NCBI GenBank assembly: GCA_905221615.1
Contig: CAJNDT010004724.1
Coordinates: forward strand, 310,001 to 374,000
Origin: Symbiodinium sp. CCMP2592
Lineage: Eukaryota > Sar > Dinophyceae > Suessiales > Symbiodiniaceae
DNA: 64,000 nt
Direction of reading: 5' to 3'
A program made the position numbers and the translations under genes. Position 1 is the stretch's first letter. The number at the start of each line of letters is the position of its first letter. This document shows, piece after piece, positions 24,340 through 34,899 of this stretch. A model generated the notes under the pieces. The model ran no database searches, had not been told where the DNA came from, and worked only from the letters and a program-made list of their open reading frames with translations.

Positions 24340-25060
24340 TCCTCAGGCTTGCAATCATGAGCTGCGCACCACGCAATGTCAGCATGATCACGCATAATTT
24401 CTTCAGCATCCTGTTGCAACTGAAAGAAACTTTGTACCAGCTGGGAGTAGCCCGGAAGAACCTGACTAATCTGACGAGCTGTAGACTTAGCAACCATATC
24501 AACTATCCCGTTATACCACACAAGACACCGCTCAACTCCCTGAAGTTGCTTCCAATCCTGATGAGCTTTGACCCTTACGATATGAAAATTCTGCACATCA
24601 GCCCCGAGAACAGCATTTAAGACAAAACAGCCAGCAGTCCAAGTTTGTTTGAGGCAGCTGGGGATTTACACCCTGCCTGAGCTGTTGAAGGATGGCACAA
24701 GCCACCTGAACTACATATTTAGAGTTGGGATAAATGCTGGCCCGTCGAAATGCGGAACATGCAACAGCAGCAGCCAGAATCTCAGCACGATCAACATATT
24801 GATCATCTGACGGCACAAAATGCCCCTCCAAACTACTTCATGATCCCAGGATCCTTCGCTAAATTCACCGCTGAGCCGCTAACCGAGTTAACGGAAACTT
24901 GGGATGAAGACAAGAACCGTCAGTGATAAGCGCAACAGGAGTCTCGTTGAACACTCTACGGAAAACCTATACCATCAAGATGACCTAGTACAAGTCTGCA
25001 TAAGGGTAGTTCGGGCCACAAGCCATAAAAGCGAACTGAGTCTGGAATGTCAGGCCAAAT
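24340..25060 (-). mobile_element. Retrotransposon RNase H relic, copy 2
   Basis: Same relic as in unit 3, shifted by 6,460 bases, with the same frameshifts and the same Asp-to-Asn change. Here the first motif reads LITDGSC (Phe to Ile). The shared defects show the element was already dead when units 3 and 4 were duplicated. Confidence 0.75.
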
Positions 25061-25898
25061 GCCGGAGTTGACGCCACAAGCAAGCCTGCCAGGACCCTGT
25101 GCACACCTCCATGGCCAGGACCCGAGAACATCCATCATCCATCGGAGTTTGAAGGAGGCAGTGCCGGTCCTCCTCGGCTGTGCTGGCGGGTTGTGTCGCG
25201 GCTTTCATGTTCCTCATTCTAGATGTCGAGGTGCAGGCGACGACAAAGACCTTCGCGTCTGCACCCAGGCCTGTCTCGATCTCCATGCTCCATGACAGTC
25301 GCTGAGAATAAAGATGCTAGCGACTGCGAAGGAGAGGCCCGCTGAGCACGTAAATGATTGATGACCTGCAGGCGGTTGTCATGAAGCCCAAGTTGGGATC
25401 GCTGCCACTGCATCAGCAATGCAAAACACACGGACGCTCCGGATGCTCCGGGCAAGAACGAATTGGAGCATCTGGACTACGAGACTCGCTTGCGACCACC
25501 AGCAGAGGGCGGCGCCGAATGGCATCAGACGCTGACTGAGTTCAACAGGATCGGAGTGAACATGGCACAGGCGACCTGAAAGCCACATTCAGGGTTCGCA
25601 CTGCGCGTACACACGCGCTCAAGCAGTTGCAAGTGGCGTAAAGATTGGACATTAATTTTTCGAACTTAGCACTTCAACGTCTCAGCTCTTCGAGGCCTTT
25701 GCCAGTGACAAGATGTGGATTTCTATCCTGGATGCGGCTCGAGCGTCTTGCGGACAGAACCAACCTGTACACAGGCCAGCGGCTTGCGCCGGTTTGGTGG
25801 GGCCGAATCTCGAAGTGCCACTTCAGAAGGACGGCCACGACCATGGTGCAAAAGCTGGTTGAAGCATACTCTTCACGTTATGTGTATGTCTGTGCAAG

Positions 25899-27384
25899 GG
25901 CGTCGAGAAGATCTCAGCTGAGGAGGCACACCTGGAGAGCTGCCACTGGTAGTACTAGGACAGTACCCGTTGTCAAGTTGTGTCTTTGCAACAGCAGAGC
26001 GACAGACAGGAGTGCTGGCGCCTGTTCGTTGACCCTGTCACGTCTTGTGAAGCATCTTGCCTCCAGGTGCACAAGCTCCTCGAGGCAGGGCTGCCTGCCT
26101 CTCAGAACTGGGCGACCAGCCCGTGGCGAAGTTAGCAAAGGCCTTTCGGATGCGAAGATTACTCCAACGAAGCCTTGAGGTGCTTGCTCATTGACGTGCG
26201 CGGGGATGATCGTGCCTCTGGCCACATCGAGGCCTTGTCAGCAAGAATCGCGGATTTGTTGTTTCGCACCGGGTGTCTGGAGGGAGTCCGTGTGTCTCGT
26301 CCCTCGACGGCTCCAGGGCTCGGTGCACGAGCCCACCAGCTTCCAGGCACCCCTTTTGAATCGGGCGGGGCCGCCAAGAGAGGGAGTGGGTGCTCCGACC
26401 GGAAGCATGGGGTGTAGAATTCGTGACCGAGCTTGTCTGTTGAATCTGCTAGTGAGGTGCCGGAGCTGGTGGCCAAATTCTCCAAGGAGAAGCTCGTGGC
26501 CAGCAGCTCAGGTCCGTGCTTGTCGCATGTGGCGCTGCAGAGCTTTGGCGGTTCGTCTGTGGCAGTCCCTTCCGAATCTATGTGCACTGGATGCGACCAC
26601 CGCCCGTCTGCTGAGATCTTCCATTGCCAATATTCCCTGCACCGTGGCCCTCAGCGGGAAGCCAAGTCGACTGTTATGGGCTGGTCTGGAGCCTTCGATT
26701 TTTGTGGGACTGGTGTCGTAGCTTTCGAAGGACGTGTTTGTCAAGTGTCTGGGCATGTGTGGCTTCTGTACGTAGACCGTTCACACTGCAGTCACTGGAG
26801 GGCTGTTGGAGTGGCCGCAGGTTGAAGCGAGTTTCAGGATAGCCGATCTTAGCAGACACGGCAGGTGCGCGAACTGGTATCGCGAGCAGGCACCTCCGAC
26901 ACAGCTGGGGACTCGGTCTCCGGATGAATTTCGCAGCTGTCCTTTCCTTCACACGTTTTGTGGTGCTGGCTTCCTGCAGGGGTGACTCCGTTGAACATGC
27001 CTGTGCAAGCTGCGCAGTTTCGCAGTCATGCAGTGCACCGTCAGCACGCCGTCAATAATTTGTGTCAGGCTTTTTCTACAACGAGTGACGGTGTCGTGTT
27101 ACGAAACTAGGAAAGGCGAGCTGGCGGAACTTTGCAGCCTCTTCGGCTGACCCGATGAACGTAGTTTAGTAGGGTCCCAAAGTCCTGAAGCTTCAGATCC
27201 GCGCTTCCGGAGACTGCACGGTCGTGGTTGAGGAAAGAAGGAAGCATGTTGCCCGTCGCAGCATCGTATCGTACGATTAGCATTGCTCGTCCTCGGAGTT
27301 CTCGACCTGATGCGAGTGGCTGCTCACCGGAAGGCGCGTGGCCGTCCTCGAGGGAGGCTTCCGCGGCTGGGAAGGACAGCGTCT
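25899..27384 (+). CDS. Cdc25/ACR2-type rhodanese phosphatase domain, copy 4
   Basis: Same exon chain as copy 3: GVEKI at 25899, LLIDVRGDDRASGHIE 26180-26231, VPELVAKFSKEKLV 26457-26498, IFHCQYSLHRGPQR 26616-26657, and VAVLEGGFRGWE about 27338-27373. The motif residues equal copy 3. The CAC CGA GG sequence before the Asp-Val-Arg exon of copy 3 has become CCTTGAGG here, but the AG| acceptor is kept. Confidence 0.72.
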
Positions 27385-28799
27385 TTCGGCAGGGAGCCTC
27401 AGCTTTCGTGGATGGAAGGGTGCCGTGTTGCTTCAGGGAGCATATATGCACGTGGTATGTCGCAGTAGGCGTCGCAGCATGTTGCAGAGAGCTGAAGCTT
27501 CAGGATTTCTTGATTGTCGGCCCGGATTTTCAGTGTGTTCTGCATAGAATCGGACATGTCAATCTGTGCGCTGGCCGACTGCAGGTGGTCCGCGAGAAGG
27601 CGATGGATGCCCATGGGCAGGCCTGGTGCACCCATCTGCGACAGGTCGATGCTGTTTCATCATGCCAGCACAAACACAGTTGAAGGCTTGAGGATGTTGA
27701 AGCTGGAGTGGCATGCACATGCATGGGCATTGCTGCAGTGCGATGCTCTTTGGCATGTCCGGCTGTTTTGGAAGCCAGACGGCCAGGCGAAGGCAGACGT
27801 CTACGCGCTCTCGATGGGCAGGGGTGTGGCAGGCAAGGCTTCGTCTCGGTTCTATTGGACAATCTTTGATGGGCTCGCGGTGCTTCGACATGTTTCGTGC
27901 CCAGATGGCAGGTGCTGGGGCGTGAGGCCGCAGCAGTCCTGCGTTCCTATTACTTGTAGATGGATTGAAGAATTTGCCAGTGCTGGTGGCTGAGATGTGG
28001 CCAAGCGGACATCAGTTGCTCAAGACGGCTGCACTGCCCGGCGAATCGCGCTGGGCATTGGTCATCGAATAGTCCCATCTATGCTGCGGCATCATTGGTT
28101 CTTGAAAGAGATGCTTGCAGCCTTTCTGAGCCTTCCGCTCATTTTTCTTACCCCAAGCCAGAGCCCGCGGTAGCAGATCAGATGTGGCAAGTCGGATGTG
28201 AGGTGTAGTCTTGACAGTGGCAGTGTCTAGCAGCATTCCCAAGGGCGAACTTGCTGGGGCGGGCTGTTTACTTGCTGCCGGTGAAGAACGCTGGGTTCTC
28301 CGAGAACTCGACTATCCCGCCGCGAAGGAAAACGAGCCGAAAGGAGTGGTTCTGACGGGCGGTTGGCCCAGTCTCTAATGGTACCCACCTGCGACGTTAA
28401 GCGGCATCAGCTCCCGTTTCGAGTTTCGCGATCCCGTGCGAGTGGCGATTCAACATGCTGTGGCACTTTGTGGAACTGGGCGTCAACTTGTTTCCCATTG
28501 TGCCGTTTCGGTGGTCCCTTCGAGTAAACGGGATCTTCAAGGGGGAGGTCGTTAATCATCGGCAGGCCGGTGGATGGTCCGTGGATACTGGAAGAGATCT
28601 CGAAGCTTCTGGCCAGGACGCCGGCCCACTTCGTGCATTCTGATGGAAGCGTTTCCACAGCTGCCGAGCTGTGTGATCGAGAGCGGCCCTTGCTCCGATA
28701 ATTTCAGTGCTAGCACGAGTCTGACTTAGGGGGAGGTGAACCGGAACGTTGAGGGCGTGCCATGGTAAAGAGGCTTGGGGCAATCTAGTCTAGTTCCAG

Positions 28800-30219
28800 A
28801 AGTGGAGCGTCGTTTGCCGAGTTGCCACTGTGCTCCTCAGAACATGGCATTCCGCATGATCCATACCGACGAGGGTGCGAACAGATCTGGGCGCCCCACA
28901 CATCCACGTCAAACAGCTGGAAAGCAATGCGAACTGCAGAAGCATTGCTTAGCCTTAACTAGATCTGGTAGCAATGGCTCGCAACGTGAAGGGCCCAGAC
29001 CGGCTGATGTTGCACCAAGTGCTAGGAGAACGAATGCCTGCGGCATGCTCAAGAATGTGCGCTGAGGTTCCATACTACTACGCGCCCACGGCGCCGATGG
29101 CCGTGCCTTGGTGCAACGGATGATTCATGAAGCATCGGGACCTCCTCCTCCCCTGCCGGGCTGAAGGGCCTTGCCAGTCTCGCTTCTCCTCTTTCGCTTC
29201 TTCTCCGTCGTGTGGGAGGCGCCGGCTGTCATGACCATGCCTATGAGGCAGTGCTTGCCTCGGGCCAGGGCAGAAATCTCGCGGAGTCGACTTGTGGGAG
29301 ATGTCGCAGTTTTTGCGAGTGAGGGTTGAGCAAGGATCTATGTCATGCCTCTCACTGTTGTGCCGCCGACACCGGCGCCCTACACGGCCCACCTGGCTGG
29401 CTTTGAGCTGGTGCTCCTAGCGGGCATGTTTTGACAGCCCACTCTGAAAATCTTGCCCGTGCATCTTGGTCAGTCCTTCTGGCCCCATTTTCCGGCCCAG
29501 CCTGTGCATGCCCCAGAGAGCGTGCAAGTTTGCTGGCATTCTGGCGCGGCTGATGTGCGGACGTGCAGCCTGACGGGTAGCTGCTCATGATACCATTGAG
29601 CTGAGAGCTGAAATCTGAGGTTAACGTGCCCCTGGCGCGACCAGTGGCCCCGCAGCTTACCCCTGTGGCACAGTGCCTCGGCAAACTCTCGGCTGAGGAA
29701 TGAATTGCTTTGTCGAGAAGGGTGCAAGCCCGATTTGTCATGCTCTTGCATTGGACATGTCTTGTCATGACATGCCATAACATTGCCTGTGTGGTAGCCA
29801 TCATTCGAACACTGTGACAGATTCTGATCTGTTTGACTTTGAAGCAGGCCGCTGGCACCTGTCCCGCCGAAGATGGACTGCCCTACCTACTGTTGTCTGC
29901 GTTGCCTGCTTCCAGCTGCTTGCCCAGTGCGTTCCTCAGGAGCACGCCCACGCCCCCATGGCCAGGAACTGAGAAGATCCGCTTAACGGAGCCAGTGCCG
30001 GTCTTTGGCTCTGCTGACGCGTTGTCCTCCCATCCTCCGCGTTTTTCGAGGTGCAGTGGACGACCCAGCCGGTGGTGTCTGCGCCCAGGACTGGCTTGAT
30101 CTCTGTGCATCTTACGGTATTTGGGAAGTTTGGAAAACCCTCGGCATCACGTTCTGTGGGTACATGTTGATGGCAGCATCGTTGCATTCGTACTTCGTGT
30201 ATTACACCCTGCTGCTCCG
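28800..30219 (+). repeat. Tandem gene unit 5, truncated
   Basis: The unit matches the first 1.4 kb of units 3 and 4 (YYY-type exon 29067, RIY-type about 29335, palindromic segment 30051). It then departs from them near 30,219, after CTGCTCCGTCCCCTC. No phosphatase exons follow before 35.5 kb. A rearrangement, perhaps linked to the retroelement sequence downstream, has cut this unit. Confidence 0.75.
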
Positions 30220-30765
30220 TCCCCTCCGTCAGTACGGTGCAGTGTGCCTGGACTCTGATATCACCGAGGAGTGCAAGAAGTCAAAACGTATCATCATCAC
30301 GATTGTATGATGCTTTGTGCAATCATGATCGTCATCGCCATAGCCATTGTCGTCGTGTGGTCGTCATTGATTGCACCGCTGGACCTGACAGTCAAATGTT
30401 TCGCCTTCCTCACCAGCAGGCTGCGTGGATCTCAGATACGGCAAGCGCGCACTAGGCTATGTAATATGACAGTTTGCTGCCAATGCTGAGCTTACAGTGG
30501 AACTGAGCGCCGAAAGCTGAGGCTAATGTGCCCTTGGCACGACCAGTGGTTGCGGCCACCAGGTTGGCCGCTCAACCTGTCTCAACGTTGTCCCAGAGTT
30601 CTGTCTTGGGCCAGCTGCGACTCAAACACCGATTCAGCCAGATGCCTCAATCTGCCTTTAAAGTCGAAGCAGGTCATGGGTACCTTTCCCGCAGACGCAG
30701 GACAGCCCGGTGCCGGTTGACACGATTGGTTCGTTTCCGATTTCAGCTTCAAGCGGCTTCCACAA
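30220..30765. other. Junction region with scrambled exon fragments
   Basis: A stretch not found elsewhere in the window (30,230-30,480) holds a short + strand frame with a hydrophobic run (CAIMIVIAIAIVVVW). This could be a membrane segment, but it stands alone. After it come fragments resembling the ANVPLARPVAAATR segment and the segment before the palindromic exon. No gene is claimed. Confidence 0.4.
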
Positions 30766-31614
30766 GCAAGCCTGTCAGGAGCGTGTGCACGCCTCCATGG
30801 TCAGAACCTGAGAAGATCCATCCAGTGGAGTTTGAAGGAGACAGTGCGGGTTCTTCTCTTGTGCGCTGGCGCGTTGTCACGGCTTTCATTTTCCACACTC
30901 TTTGCGATGGCGAGGTGCAGACTACAACGTAGCGTGACAGTTCGCTGCCAACGCTGGGCTTACAGTGGAGCGGAGCGTCGAAAGCTGAGGCCAATGTGCC
31001 CTTGGCGCGACCCGTGGTTGCTGCCACCACGCTCGCAGCTCAACCCATCTCAACCTTGTCACCATGATTTGTCTTGTGCCAGCTACGACTCAAGCACCCA
31101 CTCAGCCAGATGTCTCAATCTGCGTCGACGCAGGTCATGGGTACCTTTCCCGCAGCCGCAGACAGAGGACTGCCCTAAGCCGGTTGACGAGACTGGTTCG
31201 TCCCCGATTTCTGCTTCCATCTGCTTCCGGAGTGACTTCCTTGTCTTGACTTGACATGCAAGCCTGTCAGGAGCGTCTGCACGCCTCCATGGCCAGAACC
31301 TGAGAAGATCCATCCAGTGGAGTTTGAAGGAGACAGTGCGGGTTCTTCTCTTGTGCGCTGGCGCGTTGTCACGGCTTTCATTTTCCACACTCTTTGCGAT
31401 GGCGAGGTGCAGACTACAACGTAGCGTGACAGTTCGCTGCCAACGCTGGGCTTACAGTGGAGCGGAGCGTCGAAAGCTGAGGCCAATGTGCCCTTGGCGC
31501 GACCCGTGGTTGCTGCCACCACGCTCGCAGCTCAACCCATCTCAACCTTGTCACCATGATTTGTCTTGTGCCAGCTACGACTCAAGCACCAATTCAGCCA
31601 GATGCCTCAATCTG
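30766..31614 (+). repeat. 492-bp-period tandem duplication of an exon-bearing segment
   Basis: Bases 30,766-31,122 recur at 31,258-31,614 with only a few differences (for example GTGTGCACG versus GTCTGCACG). Each copy carries the ACQER-type exon, a half palindromic segment (30915, 31407) and the CCAATGTGCCC segment. A weaker third match to the right edge lies at 30,609-30,690. Confidence 0.85.
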
Positions 31615-32150
31615 CCTTTAAAGTCGAAGCAGGTCATGGGTACCTTTCCCGAAGACAGAGGACTGCCCTAAGCCGGTTGAGGGCCCGAAGCCGGTTGACG
31701 GGGCCAGGACCTGAGAAGATCCATCCAGTTTAGTTTAAAGGAGGCAGTGCCGGTCCTTCTCGGCTCTCCTTTCTTCCCATCCTCCGTCCGTGATGTCAAG
31801 GTGCAGACGACTACGCCGACGACGACAACTGAGACCGTCGAGTCTGCACCTAGGCCCGTCTCGATCTCCATGCTCCATGACAGTCGCTCAGAAGAGGGAG
31901 AAAGATGCTAACGATTGCGATAGAGGCCCACTGACCACTTAACTTGTTGATGATCTTCTGTCCGTCGTCATGAAGCCCGCCCGAGTTGGGAACGATACCA
32001 CTGCGTCAGGGTGCAAACGTGAAAGCTGACTTTGGCCTTCGTAGTTGCCCAAGGGTATTGCCGCGTTCGTGGTTCACCCTGGGGCACAAGGGCCCTTGAG
32101 CTTACTTGGTCGCGGCCGGTACGAAGGTGGGGTCGGCTGCCTTGCGGTTC
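31615..32150. other. Degenerate array sequence then anonymous DNA
   Basis: Up to about 31,980 the sequence resembles the 18.6-18.95 kb part of unit 3, including an expanded palindromic segment at 31801. From about 31,990 to 32,150 nothing was recognised. Confidence 0.5.
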
Positions 32151-32153
32151 GAG

Positions 32154-32172
32154 CCATAGCCATTTGACTGCG
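32154..32172 (+). other. Possible degenerate dinoflagellate spliced-leader remnant
   Basis: CCATAGCCATTTGACT matches the conserved start of the dinoflagellate spliced leader (CCGTAGCCATTTTGGCT as I recall it) apart from two substitutions and one missing T. It lies about 110-130 bases upstream of the gag-like frame on the same strand, where a trans-spliced and re-integrated transcript would leave it. The match is short and could be chance. Confidence 0.25.
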
Positions 32173-32280
32173 CCGTTTTCATAACATACGGTCCCTAGGC
32201 AGCCTTAGTGCCTAAGGCCGGGGCCTTTTTCGCGTGCCGCCGTGATGGCTTTGCCGGAGGGCTTAGTTTGGGGCAACTTC

Positions 32281-33300
32281 GTGGAGGTTGCAGATACCGA
32301 ACCTACAGAGAGAAAGTGCGGCATTCCCGGCTACGATGGGAATGTGCACCAGTTCCCGGCCAACGCGTGCAGTGTGTAGATGCGGGAGCTGAAGAAGAGT
32401 GCGGAGATCAAGAAGATGGGGCCGCTTGGGAAGAGACTGGCGGAAGGTTGAGAGGGCCCGCCCTGCACATCGTGAGAAAACCCACTGCAGAGACCCTCTG
32501 GCGGGACCCAACCCAGCCGACAACAAGAAAGGTCGAGGGCTTTGCAGTGCAGGCGCTCGAGGGAATGGCCCTTTGAGCCGACAGGTCGGAGAGGCGATGG
32601 CGATGCACGCGCTTCGCCGTCGCAGGCGGTGGAGCATCTGGTCATGTTGCCGGAAGTGATGCTGTCGGAGCAAGTGCTGCAGAACGCCCGCCTCACCAAC
32701 GACCAGGTGCTCATGATAAAGACGGTGATCGGCAAGGACGGCCAAGGTCTGTGAAGACTTGGTGGCACAGCATCTGAATCTGCTCTGAAGTAGAAGCGCG
32801 GCTGCGGCGACGGGAAGAACCGGTCCCTCTATGGGCTATGGTTACCAGGCGGCGCTTGGCGAAGAGGAGTACACCGACGGCTGGGATGAAGCAAGCCTGG
32901 CCTGGGAAAGTCATAGCCAACGCCTGGGCGGAATTGAAGATGACCTGTCTGCCTACATGGGCGAGGGCAGCTATGAGTACCAGGTCTATGCGAGCATGGT
33001 TGCCGAAGGCCTAGACGAAGGCGGGGGACGCCGACGCCGTTTCTCCAGATGGATACCGAGACTTTCTCTGGCCGCAAGCAAGCTGAGCTCCCACGACATC
33101 GAGGCCGGAAATTTGAAGTGAACGGCGAACCTTTTTTGGAGGAGCGCCGGACCAGGGTCAATGCACTCAAGCTCCGAACTTCGTGTCGAAGATTCGGCGC
33201 AGAAAGCTGCCCCCGTCATCGGGTCAGCCGATGCGGTGCAAATCAGCATGTGGCTTGTGGCGACAAGGCCGAGTGGACCAACATCCGGCCGTTGTTGCGG
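32281..33300 (+). mobile_element. Degenerate Ty1/copia-type gag region
   Basis: Three + strand blocks resemble dinoflagellate copia-like gag. A GIPGYDGNVHQFPA block (about 32,319) is followed by stops. A helical block, LPEVMLSEQVLQNARLTNDQ, lies at about 32,646-32,705. An acidic, Tyr/Glu-rich frame runs from 32,831 to 33,121 (EDDLSAYMGEGSYEYQVY inside). Just after it, RCGANQHVACGDKAEW (about 33,226) may be a broken zinc knuckle. The blocks are in different frames with stops between, so the element is dead. Assignment rests on remembered family appearance, not on an alignment. Confidence 0.45.
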
Positions 33301-33642
33301 CAGTTGGAGGTGCGGTCGGCACTGCGAACCTGGAATGTCCGGCTCCCCGGCTCTTTCTCGGAGGCGTGCCTGTGCCTCTTAAGCGCCTTGAAACGTTGCT
33401 TCCGAATCTACCTCACAGCACCGACATCGACGACCACGACGGCCTGCCCGGACAGTGCCACTTCGTCTTCGCCACCAGCGCCACTTGGGCTTGTACCACC
33501 GCCGCGGGCTGCCTCAGAATAGCGGGATTACCGATGTGGCCCTGCTTCAATCACTTTTGGCGAGGTCTATATCGCTTTCAGCAAGCGTTTCGCCGACCCG
33601 CAATGCCTTGCTCGTCGCCTGGGACTAGTTAGTGACGATTGA

Positions 33643-33939
33643 CTAGTGTAGGCGAATCATGGCCGCATGTGCCGTCTCCCAGATAGCCAGGGCGCAGTCC
33701 AAACATTCAGCAAAGCTCTTAGGTTGGCATCCGAAGACGGTTCGGGCCGGCGGATAGCCCGAATCGTTGGAATCATCATTGTAGGTGCTGCTTGCGCCCG
33801 CCGCGACGACAGAAACGGCTTCCTCGACGCCTGGACCAGTAGCTGCGCAATGCTGGTTTGGTCGAGGCTCCCGCTCTTGCACATGCAGCACGCAATCATA
33901 AAAATGGCACACCATCTTGCTGGCGAAAGTCCTGGTCAT
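33643..33939 (-). mobile_element. Integrase-like fragment, opposite strand
   Basis: The minus-strand frame contains SGYPPARTVFGCQP followed after about 15 residues by WETAHAAMIRLH. This resembles the end of a retroelement integrase core (the G-x-S/P-P...V-F-G-x-x-P motif and a following A-x-x-A-x-I-R-L helix). The catalytic Asp, Asp and Glu region is not present. It is opposite to the gag-like blocks, so either the element was inverted in part or two elements are involved. Confidence 0.4.
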
Positions 33940-34109
33940 CGTGCTCCTCTTTGTGCTCCGTCTGGACGATCATCGCAAAGTTGGTGGCCTCTTAAGAGGA
34001 AGAAGCCGTAGTGCAGAGAGGCCGTCCCGATTAGACAATTCCAAGTTCTAGCTTCCCGGGCCGCTCACTATGGAGTACTTAAAAAGCCCGGGAAGAAGCT
34101 CAACTCAAG

Positions 34110-34860
34110 GCTTGGCATGCTCCTTTGTGTTCTACCGGGAACGTGGCCAAGCCGGCCATTGAACAGCGTCGGAAAGTGTCAGCCATCGAGCGGTTGGCGG
34201 CAACTGACTGGGGCCCGCGCCTGCAGGCCGTGCTGAACGAGGTGACAGATGGCCCACTCCGGTGCATGAGGTTCGGTGGTGGTGATGCCGAGCCAATCGT
34301 CGCGGAGCCTCACACTCGCGACTTACGTTTTTTGAGCCTGTATGGAATAATATTTCAAGAGTTTCTGTGACGTCGACGAGCCTCACGGTGGAGAATGCAC
34401 CTGAGGCCGTGAGTCAGTGCTGCTGCCAAGACGTGTGCTTCGGGATGGCCACTGGCTGATGCCCAGCGAAGCGCAGCGTGAGCGCTTGGCTGGCACCCGG
34501 CCAGGAAGGAGATCTACCTGGAGCCAACTCGATGAGGAACAGCGACAGTTTCGGCGAGAAGACTTCCGAAAGGCGGCGGATGAGAAGTGGCAGAAGTGGA
34601 TAAGCAGTGGCAGAAAGGGATGGAAAACGGCTGGGTCCAAGAAGTGCGTTGAGGGAAGTGGCCGGGTGCAAAGTCTGGGGCCTTTTCACCGCTTGGTGGG
34701 TACTCACAAACGATGACGAAAAGGCAGCGTTGTTTACAACAGGCAACTTGCTGACGTTTGTGCACGGATGCTGCAATGGCTCCACGGAATGCGATCCTGT
34801 TTCTGTCCGCAATCGTCTTTTTGCCGGCTGCAAAGCCGCCCTGGGTCCTGGGTGACGTGG
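34110..34860 (+). mobile_element. Possible retroelement linker region
   Basis: A + strand frame from 34,417 (WSQLDEEQRQFRREDF then RKAADEKWQKW) and an earlier one (AIERLAATDWGPRLQAVL near 34,180) resemble the charged region between integrase and reverse transcriptase in copia-like polyproteins. No catalytic motif is visible. They could instead belong to an unrelated degenerate gene. Confidence 0.25.
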
Positions 34861-34899
34861 AACCAACCTTCAGTGCGAGCGAAAGAGACCCGACGGTCA

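Larger units (their letters stand above)
22365..28795 (+). repeat. Tandem gene unit 4 (6.46 kb type)
   Basis: Near-identical copy of unit 3, with the RNase H relic and all three palindromic segments included. Differences are scattered single bases plus small insertions, for example 2 extra bases near 26,044 and 9 near 26,790. Confidence 0.88.

Noticed and set aside
30271-30489. Short frame with a hydrophobic run as a possible membrane protein
   Set aside because: It is a single 72-codon frame at a rearrangement junction, with no homologous copy elsewhere in the array and no supporting motif.
32221-32260. GCCTTAGTGCCTAAGGC hairpin near 32,207 followed by T-rich sequence, resembling a rho-independent terminator
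   Set aside because: The setting is eukaryotic and no bacterial gene is present. A 7-bp arm is expected by chance in 64 kb.
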